Assembly (NCBI GenBank): GCA_012033015.1
Contig: JAAUPS010000008.1
Location: 1-55,522, forward strand
Direction: 5' to 3'
Origin: Phormidesmis sp. RL_2_1
GTDB lineage: Bacteria; Cyanobacteriota; Cyanobacteriia; Phormidesmidales; Phormidesmidaceae
DNA: 55,522 nt
Positions 52,902-55,522 of the stretch are shown here, one piece after another. How positions within the stretch are numbered: the stretch's first letter is position 1; every line of letters starts with the position of its first letter. The position numbers were made by a program, and so were the translations under genes. Under the pieces are notes generated by a model that was given only the letters and a program-made list of their open reading frames with translations, did no database searches and was not told where the DNA came from.

Positions 52902-54581
52902 ATGACAGTAACTTCTGAAGCAACGACACCGACCTCAGATGTGCCCATGCTCTTGGGCAATGAGCGCAAATGGACTGACTATTTTACGTTCTGTACCGAT
53001 CATAAGGTGATTGGTATTCAGTATTTGGTAACGGTCATTTCTTCTTTTATTTGGATTGGGGGAGCGCTGGCTACTGTCATGCGTACTGAGTTGGCTACGC
53101 CTGCACCTGATTTGGTGACGCCGGATGTGTACAACGGAATGCTGACGCTGCACGGCACAGTGATGTTGTTTTTGTGGATTGTGCCAGCAGGTGCAGGGCT
53201 GGCTAATTATCTCATTCCATTGATGATTGGGGCGCGGGATATGGCGTTTCCGAGGTTGAATGCGATCGCATTCTGGATGATCCCCCCTTCTGGTTTACTG
53301 CTGATCAGCAGCTTTTTCTTTGAGCCCGCCCAAGCGGGTTGGACATCTTATCCACCACTGAGTTTAACGACTGGGGCGGTGGGTGAAGGCATCTGGATTA
53401 TGAGCATTTTGGTTGGTGGCACCGCGTCCATTTTGGGCGGGCTCAACTTTTTGGTCACTATCTTAAAAATGCGAGTGCCCAGTATGTCGCTAACCGACAT
53501 GCCGCTCTTTTGCTGGGCGATGATTGCCACGTCTTTGCTGATTTTGATCAGTACACCGGTGCTGGCCGGGGCATTGATTTTGCTAGCCTTTGATTTGCTC
53601 GCAGGCACAGCATTTTTTAACCCCACAGGCGGTGGTAACCCGGTGGTGTATCAGCATATGTTCTGGTTTTACTCTCACCCGGCGGTTTATATTTTTGTGC
53701 TGCCGCTGTTTGGGGCAATTAGTGAGGTGGTGTCAGTACATGCGCGCAAGCCGATTTTTGGCTATCGGGCGATCGCCTATTCCTCCATTGTAATCAGCTT
53801 TTTGGGCCTGATTGTATGGGCGCATCACATGTTTACCAGCGGCACCCCACCCTGGTTACGCATGTTCTTTATGATCACCACCATGGTGATTGCCGTTCCT
53901 ACAGGTATTAAAGTATTCGGCTGGGTGGCTACACTCTGGCGCGGCAAAATCGCCTTCACCAGCGCCATGCTATTTGCTTTTGGCTTTATCGCGCTCTTTT
54001 TAATCGGCGGTATCAGCGGCGTCATGCTAGCAGCCGTCCCTTTTGATATTCACGTTCACGACACTTACTTTGTCGTTGCACACTTTCACTATGTGCTGTT
54101 TGGCGCTTCCGTTTTCGGTATATTCATGGCGGTGTACCACTGGTTTCCAAAAATGACCGGCCACATGATGAATGAGTTTTGGGGAAAAATTCACTTCACC
54201 CTTACTTTTATCGGTATGAATCTCACCTTTATGCCGATGCACGAGCTGGGCCTGATGGGCATGAATCGCCGTATTGCCCTGTACGATCCACAATTTACCG
54301 ATCTCAATGTGTTGGCTACTATCGGTTCGTACATCATGGCTGTTTCGACCATTCCTTTTTTAATCAATGCCGTATGGTCTTGGCGCTATGGGCCGAAGGC
54401 ACCAGCCAACCCCTGGCGAGCTTTGACGCTGGAGTGGCAGACGCTCTCACCGCCTCATATTGAAAACTTTGAAGAATTACCCGTGCTGAAAACGGGGCCT
54501 TATGACTACGGATTGGGCTATACCGCCGAAGAAGATCCGGCTGAGCTGTACGAGCACGCTGTGCCAGCATCCGCAGTTTAG
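52902..54581 (+). CDS. ctaD: Cytochrome c oxidase subunit I
   Basis: Catalytic subunit with heme a, heme a3 and CuB. LTLHGTVMLFLW carries the heme a His; FWFYSHPAVYIFVLP holds the CuB His and cross-linked Tyr; HDTYFVVAHFHYVLFG (about 385) has the heme a3/heme a histidines. ATG 52902 is chosen because it gives MTVTSEATT, the usual start. The upstream extension (from TTG 52818) is made of a 12-bp repeat (52825-52860) and is unlikely to be translated. Twelve helices; about 560 aa. Confidence 0.95.
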   Translation: MTVTSEATTPTSDVPMLLGNERKWTDYFTFCTDHKVIGIQYLVTVISSFIWIGGALATVMRTELATPAPDLVTPDVYNGMLTLHGTVMLFLWIVPAGAGLANYLIPLMIGARDMAFPRLNAIAFWMIPPSGLLLISSFFFEPAQAGWTSYPPLSLTTGAVGEGIWIMSILVGGTASILGGLNFLVTILKMRVPSMSLTDMPLFCWAMIATSLLILISTPVLAGALILLAFDLLAGTAFFNPTGGGNPVVYQHMFWFYSHPAVYIFVLPLFGAISEVVSVHARKPIFGYRAIAYSSIVISFLGLIVWAHHMFTSGTPPWLRMFFMITTMVIAVPTGIKVFGWVATLWRGKIAFTSAMLFAFGFIALFLIGGISGVMLAAVPFDIHVHDTYFVVAHFHYVLFGASVFGIFMAVYHWFPKMTGHMMNEFWGKIHFTLTFIGMNLTFMPMHELGLMGMNRRIALYDPQFTDLNVLATIGSYIMAVSTIPFLINAVWSWRYGPKAPANPWRALTLEWQTLSPPHIENFEELPVLKTGPYDYGLGYTAEEDPAELYEHAVPASAV

Positions 54582-54598
54582 TCTGGCTCTGAGCCCAG

Positions 54599-54633
54599 TT
54601 TTTTCAGGTCATTTTTTCAGGTCATTTTTTCCA
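54599..54633. repeat. 13-bp array after ctaD
   Basis: TTTTTTCAGGTCA, about 2.5 copies, with T-runs inside; may act as a weak terminator or attenuator between ctaD and ctaE. Confidence 0.75.
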
Positions 54634-54680
54634 GCCTTAGTTCTTTTGCTCTACTTCTTGATCTCTCCCTAACTTCAACT

Positions 54681-55298
54681 ATGCAAGGTTCTATCGATAC
54701 CGCCCAGGGCACCCTCAATATCGCCCAGGAAAGCGCAGCTAGCCATCATGAAGAGCATCCTGACCATCGGATGTTTGGGATTTTGGTCTTTCTATGTGCT
54801 GAAAGTATGCTCTTTATGGGGCTGTTCATCGCCTATATTACCTTTCGGCTAGTCGCTCCTGAGTGGCCGCCTGCGGGCACCCCGGAGCTAGAAATTTTGC
54901 TGCCGGGAATTAACTCACTGATTCTTATCTCCAGTAGCTTTGTGATCCACAAAGCAGATACTGCGGTCAAAAATAACAATGTGGGTGGTGTTACGACTTG
55001 GTTTACGATTACCGCCATCATGGGGTTAATCTTTTTGTTAGGTCAAGGCTATGAGTATGCCAACCTAGAATTTGGTTTGCGTGAAAATCTATTTGCCAGT
55101 ACTTTTTATGTGCTGACGGGCTTCCATGGTTTGCACGTATTTGTCGGGCTGCTACTGATGCTGGCGGTGCTGTGGCGGGCTCGCAAACCGGGGCATTACT
55201 CCAGCGAAAACCATTTTGGTGTTGAAGCGGTAGAGCTGTATTGGCACTTTGTCGATGTGATTTGGATTATTCTATTTATTCTGTTGTATATCTGGTAG
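54681..55298 (+). CDS. ctaE: Cytochrome c oxidase subunit III
   Basis: Seven-helix family, here about five in the short 205-aa form. HHEEHPDHRMFGILVFLCAESMLF opens the conserved region, followed by LGQGYEYANLEFGLRENLFASTFYVLTGFHGLHVF (about 117-151) with the conserved Glu and His residues, and VELYWHFVDVIWIILFILLY at the end. Third gene of the ctaCDE group; the gap to ctaD is 99 bp with T-rich repeats. Confidence 0.95.
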   Translation: MQGSIDTAQGTLNIAQESAASHHEEHPDHRMFGILVFLCAESMLFMGLFIAYITFRLVAPEWPPAGTPELEILLPGINSLILISSSFVIHKADTAVKNNNVGGVTTWFTITAIMGLIFLLGQGYEYANLEFGLRENLFASTFYVLTGFHGLHVFVGLLLMLAVLWRARKPGHYSSENHFGVEAVELYWHFVDVIWIILFILLYIW

Positions 55299-55522
55299 GC
55301 CAGACTAAAAATCAGAATAAAGGCCAGAATAAAGGCCAGAATAATAACCAGATTCAAAACCAGATTCAAAACCAGATTAAAGGCCATGTCAACCACCAGA
55401 TTCAACAACAGATTCAATCCAATCGACATAGCCTGAAACACGGGTGTAATATTCCCAACGCCCATAATACCCTTCACCGATTGAAACGCTGCAGGAGAAG
55501 AATCTTGACCTGAGCTAACGCC
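55299..55522. repeat. 12- to 15-bp repeats after ctaE to the window edge
   Basis: AAGGCCAGAATA (about 55320-55342) and AACCAGATTCAA (55347-55376) arrays. A minus-strand frame stays open through them and off the window edge, encoding hydrophobic NLVLNLVL repeats, but it overlaps the ctaE end and is probably not a gene. Confidence 0.75.

Noticed and set aside
54583-54605. Hairpin plus T-run as intrinsic terminator after ctaD
   Set aside because: The stem is only about five pairs with a bulge, and ctaE follows as part of the same set.
55196-55522. Minus-strand hydrophobic frame at the window edge
   Set aside because: Its NLVLNLVL pattern derives from the tandem array and it overlaps the conserved end of ctaE.

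Overview
The window is about 55.5 kb of cyanobacterial chromosome. The evidence is the very frequent HIP1 octamer GCGATCGC, a CruP-type lycopene cyclase-like flavoprotein, and the typical cyanobacterial layout in which heme A synthesis genes (cox15, ctaB) diverge from the cytochrome c oxidase genes ctaC-ctaD-ctaE. Gene content suggests a filamentous or marine Leptolyngbya/Synechococcus-like lineage, but the sequence alone does not fix a genus. I see no rRNA, tRNA or CRISPR array.

Layout. 0.1-4.1 kb: minus-strand MoxR ATPase, DUF58 protein and a truncated, frameshifted TgpA-like transglutaminase. 4.5-6.7 kb: SPFH/stomatin protein and rlmN. 6.8-11.1 kb: ChaN-like lipoprotein, a repeat-rich small protein, a Rieske protein and a membrane-anchored GTPase. 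11.9-12.3 kb: SlyD-type isomerase. 12.4-16.3 kb: three membrane proteins between two AraC regulators, one of them a CPBP protease split by a 101-bp MITE. 16.5-16.9 kb: decayed IS6 element. 17.0-25.0 kb: class 3 lipase, DJ-1/PfpI protein, a large lipoprotein, an ArsB/NhaD-type permease, a DagK-like protein, a Na+/Ca2+ exchanger and an ATPase. 25.3-32.6 kb: SMI1/KNR4 protein, alpha/beta hydrolase, an MprF-like protein with permuted domains, an AI-2E transporter relic and a vanadium haloperoxidase. 33.1-38.6 kb: glycosyltransferase cluster. 38.7-40.5 kb: TetR regulator with a clear operator facing an MDR dehydrogenase. 40.8-43.0 kb: serine hydrolase, DUF6326-like membrane protein and gene relics. 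43.1-47.4 kb: cruP, Gfo/Idh oxidoreductase and a histidine kinase. 47.6-55.3 kb: ABC ATPase, ctaB, cox15 and ctaC-D-E.

Three window-wide properties stand out. First, about thirty short tandem arrays (unit 9-19 bp) occur. Each has its own local unit, and they lie in most intergenic gaps and inside at least nine coding regions, where they are mostly 9, 12 or 15 bp and keep frame. Second, a small TA-flanked MITE family is present as two full copies, one diverged copy and three end fragments. One copy disrupts the CPBP gene and another abuts a transposase relic. Third, nine genes are split by single-base indels while both halves stay well conserved. This looks like residual consensus error or very recent mutation and differs from the true relics, which carry stops and deletions.

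Working together: cox15 and ctaB make heme A for the CtaCDE terminal oxidase. The 33-38.6 kb glycosyltransferases probably build or modify a surface glycan or glycolipid. MprF-like, CPBP, MoxR/DUF58/TgpA and SPFH proteins are envelope-related. The TetR/MDR pair and the AraC-bounded membrane cassette are small self-contained regulatory units.
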